From a virus: a DNA stretch of 21,232 nucleotides. The stretch spans positions 1 to 21,232 of the IMG/VR virus record IMGVR_UViG_3300025598_000210. One strand, 5' to 3'. The position numbers and the translations under genes were made by a program. Positions 4,958-11,001 of the stretch are shown in pieces. Position 1 is the stretch's first letter. Every line of letters begins with the position of its first letter. The notes under the pieces were generated by a model, which was given only the letters and a program-made list of their open reading frames with translations, did not search any database and had not been told where the DNA came from.

Positions 4958-6186
4958 ACCCATTCCAATCCACCAAAGTCTCGGCCATTGTTCTTTACTG
5001 CAACGAGGTTTGCGTGTACGTAGGAAATCTGCTTTTCCTCGTGCCACGGGCTAGGATAGAACGTCTTGACCCATGAAGGCTGGAACTTTGCTTCAATCTC
5101 AGGCACGTACTTACGGTAGTTGTCCTCAGTAAAGTACCAGAACGAGTTCTCGTTCCAGAAGGCTACGTGGGTGGGGTCCTGGTGGGCGCCACGGCCACTG
5201 CTGTCTGGGGTCATACTTAGGAGCATGCCACCGTGAGCCAATAGTTTCCAAATCTTGTTCATTACTGCTACCTTGTCTGGAATGTGCTCTAGGAAGTCAT
5301 AGGCACGGATAAGTCCACACGAGTTGTCTGGTAGGTCAAGCTCTAGGAAGTCACCGATGTAGTTAACGTTGGGTCCACCGTGGATGTCCACGCCTAGGTA
5401 GCCTTCAGGCTTGTCGTGTGCCGCGCCTAGGTCTAGACAGTGCAGTTTGCGTCGACGTGCCCAGGCCATTGTGTTGCGTTCAATGTACTTGTGGTACAAC
5501 TCAACAGTTTCTACCTGAATCTTGGCGTTAGTTTCGGTCTGTGTCTGTGTCTGGTCTGGGTGGACGCGCTGTAGGTACAGGTTCTCACGGATGTAGTAGA
5601 ACTCCCCCACCTGAAAGAACTTAGCCATAAGGTCTTGGTCGTCTAGTACAAAACGATCTGCGTCATACCCACCAGTTCGCTTGTAGGCGTCAGCACGGAA
5701 GGCACGTAGGTGGTTCGGTGCGTACCAGATGTAGGAAACGTTGTGTGGGTACGGTGCAAAGCCAGCAGCAACGTTGTAGCCGTCAATGTCCTTGTATGTC
5801 CAGCCGTGATTAGAGTCAAACCTATCTCCGTTAGGCGTACCGTCAGCGTTAATCTGGGCAAACTGTGAGTAGCAGAACACCACGTCCTCGTAGGTGTCAA
5901 AGACTTCCTTGACTTCTTCCAAGGCTTCAGGCATGAGCTTGTCATCGTGGTCTAGTTCAACCAGGATGTCGCCGGTGCAGTAACTAACTGCTTCCTTCTT
6001 CAGTGCTCCAACGTTTGTCTCAACAGACCAGTAGATAGTGACTCGCTGATCCTCTGGGCCATTCCATTCAGCGTCGCCGTTGAGCAGTACAATCCACTCC
6101 CAGTCCTCATAGGTCTGTTCGTTGAGTGAGGTGTAGCACTCGTTCAGGTACTTCGGATCGTGGCTAGGTGTAAATACTGAAATCAC
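4954..6186 (-). CDS. Fusion of family 2 glycosyltransferase and SAM methyltransferase
   Basis: Residue numbers count from the possible upstream TTG at 6198; subtract four for the chosen start. The N-terminal half is a GT-A glycosyltransferase: ISVFTPSHD opening strand, LNEQTYEDWEWIVLLNG (25-41), the metal-binding DHDD (83-86), and LDDQDL (185-190) at the catalytic-base position. The C-terminal half (from about 250) is a class I methyltransferase: LDLGAA (255-260), acidic D271, YDFLEHI (300-306), GGMLLSMTPD (323-332) and HQDPTHVAFW (339-348). I place the start at GTG 6186: it has GGGAG five nt upstream, forms GTGA with the stop of the preceding micro-gene, and gives the usual MISVFTP beginning. 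It probably adds and methylates a sugar on a phage structure; substrate unknown. Confidence 0.88.
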   Translation of the reverse strand: MISVFTPSHDPKYLNECYTSLNEQTYEDWEWIVLLNGDAEWNGPEDQRVTIYWSVETNVGALKKEAVSYCTGDILVELDHDDKLMPEALEEVKEVFDTYEDVVFCYSQFAQINADGTPNGDRFDSNHGWTYKDIDGYNVAAGFAPYPHNVSYIWYAPNHLRAFRADAYKRTGGYDADRFVLDDQDLMAKFFQVGEFYYIRENLYLQRVHPDQTQTQTETNAKIQVETVELYHKYIERNTMAWARRRKLHCLDLGAAHDKPEGYLGVDIHGGPNVNYIGDFLELDLPDNSCGLIRAYDFLEHIPDKVAVMNKIWKLLAHGGMLLSMTPDSSGRGAHQDPTHVAFWNENSFWYFTEDNYRKYVPEIEAKFQPSWVKTFYPSPWHEEKQISYVHANLVAVKNNGRDFGGLEWV

Positions 6187-6308
6187 TTTATCTCCCAATT
6201 ATCTAAAACTTCGTTTAACTGCTTCAAGATGTTGTTTAAGCGGTCTAGTGATTCTCCCACAGCCCACAGGTCTACCATCATCTCCACTGCGTCTAATTCA
6301 TTCTCCAT
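6183..6308 (-). CDS. Micro-gene, 41-aa amphipathic acidic peptide
   Basis: The ATG at 6308 has GGGGAG eight nt upstream. It opens a 41-codon frame reading MENELDAVEMMVDLW, then RLNNILKQLNEVLDNWEIK. Hydrophobic residues recur every three to four positions, so it is likely one or two amphipathic or coiled-coil helices. Its TGA overlaps the GTG start of the glycosyltransferase fusion (GTGA), and its start lies inside the end of the 27-aa gene (11-nt overlap). Ribosome site plus overlaps on both sides make it a credible gene. Function unknown; it might be a partner or translational feeder for the fusion enzyme. Confidence 0.65.
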   Translation of the reverse strand: MENELDAVEMMVDLWAVGESLDRLNNILKQLNEVLDNWEIK

Positions 6309-6381
6309 CTTTAATGCTCCCCATAATTATTGATGCAACAAATAACAAAATGCAGAATAGCACACCGACAGTGGTTCTCAT
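6298..6381 (-). CDS. Micro-gene, 27-aa single-pass membrane peptide
   Basis: The ATG at 6381 follows a near-perfect Shine-Dalgarno run (GGAAGGAG) and overlaps the stop of the preceding membrane-protein gene (ATGA). The 27-aa product has a short basic start (MRTT), a hydrophobic stretch (VGVLFCILLFVASIIMG) and a charged SIKDGE end, i.e. one transmembrane helix. A longer upstream reading of the same frame is rejected because it runs through the neighbouring gene with an unlikely composition. Function unknown; very small phage membrane peptides may act on the host membrane or as lysis accessories. Confidence 0.65.
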   Translation of the reverse strand: MRTTVGVLFCILLFVASIIMGSIKDGE

Positions 6382-6587
6382 GGCTTCTCCTTCCAGTTCA
6401 TAATTGCACGAATGTACATAATGACGTAAAGGAAGCTGTACAGAATGAATCCGTACTGGCGTGTGTGTATGGCATACACAACCCATACACCTTCATTGAG
6501 GATAAGTATGAACCAACCCCAGACTTTCTTACCACCAACAAAGAACAGGCCACAGGAGCCAATAGCGGCTAAGACCCATGACCACAT
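6378..6587 (-). CDS. Small three-helix membrane protein (69 aa)
   Basis: The ATG at 6587 overlaps the upstream TGA (TGATG) and is chosen over a longer open frame that would overlap the phosphoesterase gene by about 70 nt. The product is almost entirely membrane-embedded: helices at about 2-18 (WSWVLAAIGSCGLFFVG), 23-40 (WGWFILILNEGVWVVYAI) and 45-63 (YGFILYSFLYVIMYIRAI), with a short basic end. The Trp/Tyr-rich pattern with GGKK between helices 1 and 2 resembles half-size PnuC- or transporter-like membrane proteins common in phages. No transport substrate can be assigned. Confidence 0.72.
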   Translation of the reverse strand: MWSWVLAAIGSCGLFFVGGKKVWGWFILILNEGVWVVYAIHTRQYGFILYSFLYVIMYIRAIMNWKEKP

Positions 6588-7420
6588 CAGGAATTCCACA
6601 CCGTCTTGTACTTCTTCATCATGAACTGTGTGAGTCGAACGCCCTCGTACTTGCGGCATAGGTAGTCAAGGCTTACAAACATTGGGTCATAGGAGCCGTC
6701 CTCTACCTCGTGACAAATGATGATGCCACGCCAGTGAGCGTTGCCTTGGTATCCCTTGTAATCTTCGTCGTGAAGATAGCATGCACCGGCAACTAGGCCG
6801 TGCTGTGACTTGCCACTAACGAACTTAAGTCCGTAGTCAAGTACTTGCTGGTGTCCCATAGTAAATGAGTGTCCCAGTTTGTTTAATCGCGCCAAGGCTG
6901 AACCGCCAAGTGGCTTACCAGTCATGGTGTTAGCCCAGAAGTGGGCGTAGTACACTCCGTCTATAGGTACAGGCTTTAGAAACGGGTGAACTTCCCAACC
7001 AGTTTCCGCATAAATGAGGTCATCCGTTGAAATGACGCCTTCAAGCTGTGCGTCCGATTCCACCGCTCTGTTAATACGATCCTCATGGTTTCCGAGAAGT
7101 ATATGGCGCTCCGGTTGCCAAGGACGGTGCTTGAGTTTCTTCTTGTGTTTGTTGTAGGCTTCGAGTGCTTCATTTAATACTAACCATGCTGAGTTTGCCG
7201 CCTCAATGTCTTGGGTGTAACGACGCCCTTCCATTGACTTCTTGCCCTTGTCATACGACGAAAGCGAAGGCATGTCAGCGTGGTCGCCTAGATGAATAAT
7301 CTTTACTGGCTTATCTCTGAACTGGTCAACAATGTATTGTCCAATCCAGCGCAGGTGGTCTTGTGGGACTCCTGCTTTTGCTTGTGTATCAGGGATAATG
7401 ATGTGGGTAGTCGGCCTCAT
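6587..7420 (-). CDS. Calcineurin-like metallophosphoesterase
   Basis: The 277-aa protein has the metal-binding motifs of calcineurin-like phosphoesterases: IIIPDTQ with D11, HLGDHAD with D46, LLGNHEDR with N111 and H112, YYAHFW with H160 and TMGHQQ with H190. These bind two divalent metals and hydrolyse phosphate mono- or diesters, including nucleic acids or nucleotides; the actual substrate here is unknown. The spacing is normal for the family and no key residue appears missing. AAGGATGG precedes the ATG and lies within a weak hairpin (7421-7446), so translation may be modulated. It is the first gene of the accessory block after a 58-nt gap. Confidence 0.88.
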   Translation of the reverse strand: MRPTTHIIIPDTQAKAGVPQDHLRWIGQYIVDQFRDKPVKIIHLGDHADMPSLSSYDKGKKSMEGRRYTQDIEAANSAWLVLNEALEAYNKHKKKLKHRPWQPERHILLGNHEDRINRAVESDAQLEGVISTDDLIYAETGWEVHPFLKPVPIDGVYYAHFWANTMTGKPLGGSALARLNKLGHSFTMGHQQVLDYGLKFVSGKSQHGLVAGACYLHDEDYKGYQGNAHWRGIIICHEVEDGSYDPMFVSLDYLCRKYEGVRLTQFMMKKYKTVWNS

Positions 7421-7446
7421 GATTCCATCCTTGCTAGGTAGGAATC
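7421..7446 (-). promoter_or_regulatory. Possible hairpin covering the ribosome-binding site
   Basis: Directly before the ATG at 7420, the transcript contains GAUUCC and CC pairing with GG and GGAAUC around a 6-nt loop, interrupted by two mismatches. The Shine-Dalgarno AAGGAUGG lies in the loop and 3' arm. The stem is short and imperfect, so regulation is possible but unproven. Confidence 0.3.
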
Positions 7447-7478
7447 ATTCTACATCAGGTTGTGCAAAAAATGGTGGA

Positions 7479-7979
7479 TTACTTGTTGGAAATTATTGCA
7501 GCAGCAACTTCAGCCGGTGTGGTGGTGTAGAGATCGCCCCAGTCGCACGCTTTAGCAAACCCACAGAACCACAAAGCGCCAGCCACTAGGCCGGAGCAAA
7601 TCCACGTATCGTCTTTTCTAAGGCAAACGGCGTCGGGTAGGGCCATGTCTAGGGCACACGAAAAGATTGACAAGAATCCGTATTTAGACCCCACCTGGGT
7701 CAAAAGAAAGTTCATGAACCTGACTCGATCTAGGTGCTCTGGGAACGGGACAACCTCGTAGGTGCCACCTGGAGCCACCGAGGACAGCATCTTGTCATGG
7801 GTAACACCCTTGGCTTCAGCCTGGATAATCGTCCAGTCGTCGCCTACCTGCTCGTGCAGGACAGCAACGTGGTTGAACTGGGAGAAGTGAGTCTTTTCAA
7901 ACCGCTTCTGTGCCCAGCGGATACTGGCTCCGATAATGCCCTTAGATGTACAAAAGACTAGATCACCCTGCTGCATCAT
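7479..7979 (-). CDS. Permuted NlpC/P60-type (YiiX-like) peptidase or amidase
   Basis: Residues are counted from the possible GTG at 7982. The protein opens with QQGDLVFCTSKG, has H38 in FNHVAVL, QAEAKGV (54-60), then SKYGFLSIFSC and C129 in WICSGLVAGA. A His before the Cys, with the GDLVF opening, is the order of circularly permuted papain-like NlpC/P60 proteins. Such enzymes cut amide bonds in peptidoglycan stems or lipids. Start codons GTG-ATG-ATG lie in a row after AGAGG; I took the first ATG. It ends the lysis-like cassette, behind three membrane proteins and a canonical NlpC/P60 endolysin. It could be a second lysin or an enzyme modifying the host envelope. Confidence 0.75.
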   Translation of the reverse strand: MMQQGDLVFCTSKGIIGASIRWAQKRFEKTHFSQFNHVAVLHEQVGDDWTIIQAEAKGVTHDKMLSSVAPGGTYEVVPFPEHLDRVRFMNFLLTQVGSKYGFLSIFSCALDMALPDAVCLRKDDTWICSGLVAGALWFCGFAKACDWGDLYTTTPAEVAAAIISNK

Positions 7980-8298
7980 CACCCTCTAAGATTTCAATTC
8001 TTTCCTCTAACAATGATAATTCATTGTCTTGGCGAAGGTCTGTTACGTCCTCAATGTTCTCGTGTCCGTGACGAGTAGCGAAGTACGTGCTGATGTATGC
8101 AGAGATAAGGCAAAAGACAACTAACTGCCAAGTGAAGTGGCTAACGGCAGTCTTAATGCAGAAGATGTTGGCAAGCCAGTAGCCCACCTCGGTCATGCCA
8201 GCAACGTGTGGACGACCACGAGCTTCAGCCTGAACCATAAGCACAGAGAATACGTTGGCTACACCAAGCGACAAGGCTGCGAGTAGTGCTATCTTCAT
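7963..8298 (-). CDS. Small membrane protein in lysis cassette (111 aa)
   Basis: The product has a hydrophobic helix at 3-23 (IALLAALSLGVANVFSVLMVQ), a moderately hydrophobic stretch at 38-50, another helix at 55-73 (FTWQLVVFCLISAYISTYF), and an acidic, coiled-coil-prone tail (80-108). Two or three membrane passes with a charged C-terminus fit a holin- or spanin-like accessory, but no family is recognised. The ATG overlaps the DUF1003 gene's stop (ATGA) with AAAGGAC upstream. Its end overlaps the next peptidase gene by about 17 nt, supporting one co-translated cassette. Confidence 0.72.
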   Translation of the reverse strand: MKIALLAALSLGVANVFSVLMVQAEARGRPHVAGMTEVGYWLANIFCIKTAVSHFTWQLVVFCLISAYISTYFATRHGHENIEDVTDLRQDNELSLLEERIEILEGDDAAG

Positions 8299-8648
8299 TC
8301 TTTGTCCTTTAGTATTTCGTGTATCTCTTGAACCAGTGCGTGTGTCTGTAGGTCTAGTTGGTAATCCTTGACCGAGTGCTCAGTGTCTTTCTTTTGCATC
8401 TCGTCAGAGATACGGTCTGCTCGCTTGGCTGAGATAAGTAGCACTGATCCTTGTAGACCAGCCACCATAGAAAGCACTAGGTTAAGTCTGAAGAATGGCG
8501 CAGGGTCAATGCCAAAGCCAGCAGAGAGAATCCATAACACCATGGCGGTGCAGAACACAATAAGAAATGTCCAGGTACCCATGCCATGGCGCATTAGGTC
8601 TGCACACTTCTCTCCGAAGGTGCGCTTTTTATTCGTATTCAAGTTCAT
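8295..8648 (-). CDS. DUF1003-family two-helix membrane protein
   Basis: The 117-aa protein matches the layout of DUF1003: a cytoplasmic start (FGEKCADLMRHGMG), first helix at 25-44 (TWTFLIVFCTAMVLWILSAG), a short loop with DPAPF, second helix at 53-74 (FRLNLVLSMVAGLQGSVLLISA), then a soluble charged tail with KRADRISDEM and a final helical segment. Biochemical function of this family is unknown. In this position, between a holin-like protein and another membrane protein, it may help membrane permeabilisation. It overlaps the upstream gene by 20 nt, with AGAGG ten nt before the ATG. Confidence 0.82.
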   Translation of the reverse strand: MNLNTNKKRTFGEKCADLMRHGMGTWTFLIVFCTAMVLWILSAGFGIDPAPFFRLNLVLSMVAGLQGSVLLISAKRADRISDEMQKKDTEHSVKDYQLDLQTHALVQEIHEILKDKE

Positions 8649-8889
8649 GAAGATGTGCCTCTAGTTCTGCGGCAACCTTCTTAACCGCCTTGCGATTTTT
8701 CTTTTGCTCTTTGCTAATTTCTATTACTGCTTGCTCAATGCGGTCAATCGCATCACGCAACGAACTTCCGTGATTTGGCGACAACTCAGCCTTCACTTTC
8801 TTCCAAACAATACGGCCAACAAAAAAGATAACGGGAAAAACAAATACTGCCAGTACTTGTGTAATGTTGGCAAGGCTATTCCAGTTCAT
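8629..8889 (-). CDS. Holin-like protein with coiled coil
   Basis: The 86-aa protein has one transmembrane helix at about 8-29 (NITQVLAVFVFPVIFFVGRIVW), a basic stretch, the PNHGSSLRDAIDRIE motif (38-52), and a charged coiled coil to the end. The PNxGSSLRDAIDRIE motif followed by a coiled coil is seen in small membrane proteins beside endolysins in phages of actinobacteria (DUF2746-like). Position right after the endolysin, with ATGA overlap, suggests a holin or pore-forming accessory that releases the endolysin. The single helix leaves the holin role unproven. Confidence 0.72.
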   Translation of the reverse strand: MNWNSLANITQVLAVFVFPVIFFVGRIVWKKVKAELSPNHGSSLRDAIDRIEQAVIEISKEQKKNRKAVKKVAAELEAHLHELEYE

Positions 8890-9380
8890 GCGGTTGGAAC
8901 GGGATGTGCTGACGTTGCGTTCAGTTGGTTGGTGTTAAAGCGTAGGTAGGTCTGTGGAAGTCGTCCGTCTTGCGATACGTGGCAATACGAGGGGTCCCCT
9001 TCTTTTCCATGGGAAATTGTTAAGGGGTTCTGAGCGTTAGCACCAGACACGTCTACGACGAGTGCTGTGTGCCAGCCGGTTCCAGGGCCGTATACAATAA
9101 CGTCACCAGGCTGTACTTGAGCAAGGGGAATCTTGGTACCGTGGCTGAGCAGTGTGCCGGTGTAGCCTTCGCCGTCATAGTTTTGACCGTTAGGGTCTGG
9201 TGCGCCAGCGTGGTTGTAGCAAAGAGTTACAAACGCTGAGCAGTCAGCAAACACAGGCCACTTGATTGGGTTCTGGTTGATGGCTTCCATGCGTTGTCCA
9301 CCTTCGGTGTAGTGGAATTGCTGGTGGTGAGCTGCAAAGTACTTTGCCCAAGCAACGATGGTTGATCGAACGTCTGTCAT
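8886..9380 (-). CDS. NlpC/P60-type endolysin
   Basis: The 164-aa protein is a compact cysteine peptidase cutting peptidoglycan stem peptides. An N-terminal helix region (1-30, with HYTEGGQR) precedes the catalytic C47 in FADCSAFV. Then come PGDVIVYGPGTGWHTALVVD with H104 and TISHGKEG with H124 as the third residue, the normal Cys-His-His order. No signal peptide or separate cell-wall binding domain is seen; the C-terminal tail (150-164) is short. Export would therefore depend on a holin, and membrane proteins follow directly. The ATG overlaps the stop of the zinc-ribbon gene (TAATG) with AGGAG upstream. A virion-borne peptidase is less likely. Confidence 0.87.
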   Translation of the reverse strand: MTDVRSTIVAWAKYFAAHHQQFHYTEGGQRMEAINQNPIKWPVFADCSAFVTLCYNHAGAPDPNGQNYDGEGYTGTLLSHGTKIPLAQVQPGDVIVYGPGTGWHTALVVDVSGANAQNPLTISHGKEGDPSYCHVSQDGRLPQTYLRFNTNQLNATSAHPVPTA

Positions 9381-9559
9381 TATGCTCCTAACTTGTTAGC
9401 GTATTCCTGCAAGCACTTGGCATTGCAGACAACGACTGATGTGTTGATAAATGGTGTTTCACTGTTGGACTGAGGCTGTAAAACTACAAAGGTCATTTCC
9501 CCTGTTACTTCTGTATTGCATCCGTCGCAAGTGATTGTGCTTGTTGTTGTAATTCCCAT
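9380..9559 (-). CDS. Short zinc-ribbon-like protein (59 aa)
   Basis: Read by hand on the minus strand: the ATG at 9559 follows a perfect AAGGAG that is fused to the stop codon of the fibre gene (TAAGGAG). The 59-codon frame gives MGITTTSTIT, then C11-x2-C14 (CDGC), a middle with FVVLQPQ, and C45-x3-C49 near the end before LQEYANKLGA. Four cysteines spaced this way suggest a zinc ribbon. Its TAA overlaps the endolysin ATG (TAATG). It bridges the tail and lysis modules; function is unknown. The alternative, an untranslated spacer of 187 nt, would be very unlike the rest of this genome. Confidence 0.8.
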   Translation of the reverse strand: MGITTTSTITCDGCNTEVTGEMTFVVLQPQSNSETPFINTSVVVCNAKCLQEYANKLGA

Positions 9560-9567
9560 TATTCTCC

Positions 9568-11001
9568 TTATGAAAGTGCGGTTACGGTCATTGAGCCGTA
9601 AGTCATGTTGAAAGCATTGGTTGTAACGTTTTGTGTAGTTCTGTAAGCAAACAAATAAAATGCCCCAGAATACGGTGATGTTCCTGCACTGATAACTGGA
9701 AGTTGAAATTGTGTTGATCCACCAAATCCAACGTATTGACTTGCTGGAACATACCCACCAGCAAATTGGTGAAATGAACCGTCAGGGCATTGAACTACAA
9801 AGTTTATTCCTGTTGCTGTAGATGGTGCTGATGATTGTCCAGCGTGTACCGTTACAAGAAAGTTTTTGTAAAAACCACATTTAATAGACCCTGAGTTTCC
9901 AAGAGTGTCAGCCGTTGTCGCAAACCAAGGCGACGCCGAACTACTTGTAATGTTTGATAAGTTTGTACTAGGTGTATAGGTTCCTGTATTGCTTCCACTA
10001 GCCACAACTGGACCTTGATAAGCGTACGCAATTCCACCAAGACCTGTTCCTGTGTTGACAGGTGTTGACGCAGTAAAGTTAAAAGTTGTACTGCTTGGAA
10101 CTTGTTGAATAAGAATAAGCGGATTGTTGTAATCGTAGTTTGAACCACCGTAAGACCAAGGTGTGTTGTTAATAATGGTTATGTATTGACCAGCATAAAA
10201 TCCGTGAGGGAAAGCAGTTGTGCAAGTAACCTCAGATGAGTAGCCAGATGCAGGACCAGTAATTTGTTGAATTTGAATACCAATAGAGTTCTGTAAAGAA
10301 ACAGAACTGGTTTGCCATGCGTAACTTCCTGGAGTACCACTGACGTAAGAAAGGTATTGCCCTGTTGTTGGTGTGTTGGAAAAATTTGTTCCAAGTATGC
10401 CTGAAACGTAAGTGTTTCCTGTATTGGTAATGCTTACGTCACCAACCATTGTTGTAGGGTTCCAAGTGGTTCCATCTGAAATTAACAACTGTGCGTTATA
10501 CGGTGCCGTAGAGCTCACAGCAATTCCTTGAATCTTTACAACTTTGTTTGAGTTATAACTTCCAGTCACATCACCAGCAAGGGTTATGTTTCCTGGCACC
10601 CATTTACTTACGGAACTGTTCCATATAAGGGTATTGCCATTAGACGGGGCGGTAGTAGAGTTTTGTACCCAAGCACCACCATTCCATTCAAGTATTTGTC
10701 CTACTACTGTTGGAGCTGAAACGGTTGTCCATGACCTTGTTGCGGTTGAGTACTGAAATAAACTTCCGTTCACAGGAAAGTTTGATCCAGCAATAGCAAG
10801 AGTCTGTCCTTGTAAACTAACAACTTGATTAGATGTTGAGCTACCCGTAACGTCACCGTTCAAAGTGGTAACAGTTCCACCGCCAGTATTAGCAACTTGT
10901 TGTGTTACAGGAAAGTCACCCCACTTAACCTGGTTGCCGTTACCGACAGATACTAGGGGGCGGTTAGCCTGATTTACAGGTGGGATGTTTGTCTGGTTCA
11001 T
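9568..11001 (-). CDS. Tail fibre-like protein with GDVTG repeats
   Basis: The 477-aa protein is rich in Thr, Ser, Asn and Gly and has no enzyme motif. Repeats of the type GDVTGSxxSNxVVxxQG occur at 49-65 and 143-159 with a degenerate copy at 187-200; short Trp motifs (ILEWNGGAWVQN, LIWNSSVSKWVPG) lie between them. This is typical of phage fibre shafts that trimerise as beta structure. A TTAFPHGFYAGQYITI module (261-276) follows, then a C-terminal domain of about 140 residues ending TYGSMTVTALS that could be the receptor-binding head. The ATG overlaps the stop of the 904-aa gene (TAATG). Role in host recognition is inferred from composition and position. Confidence 0.8.
   Translation of the reverse strand: MNQTNIPPVNQANRPLVSVGNGNQVKWGDFPVTQQVANTGGGTVTTLNGDVTGSSTSNQVVSLQGQTLAIAGSNFPVNGSLFQYSTATRSWTTVSAPTVVGQILEWNGGAWVQNSTTAPSNGNTLIWNSSVSKWVPGNITLAGDVTGSYNSNKVVKIQGIAVSSTAPYNAQLLISDGTTWNPTTMVGDVSITNTGNTYVSGILGTNFSNTPTTGQYLSYVSGTPGSYAWQTSSVSLQNSIGIQIQQITGPASGYSSEVTCTTAFPHGFYAGQYITIINNTPWSYGGSNYDYNNPLILIQQVPSSTTFNFTASTPVNTGTGLGGIAYAYQGPVVASGSNTGTYTPSTNLSNITSSSASPWFATTADTLGNSGSIKCGFYKNFLVTVHAGQSSAPSTATGINFVVQCPDGSFHQFAGGYVPASQYVGFGGSTQFQLPVISAGTSPYSGAFYLFAYRTTQNVTTNAFNMTYGSMTVTALS

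Noticed and set aside
7447-7452. TAGAAT as -10 box of a promoter for the metallophosphoesterase
   Set aside because: No acceptable -35 at 16-18 nt and no proper TGn extension, so support is too weak.
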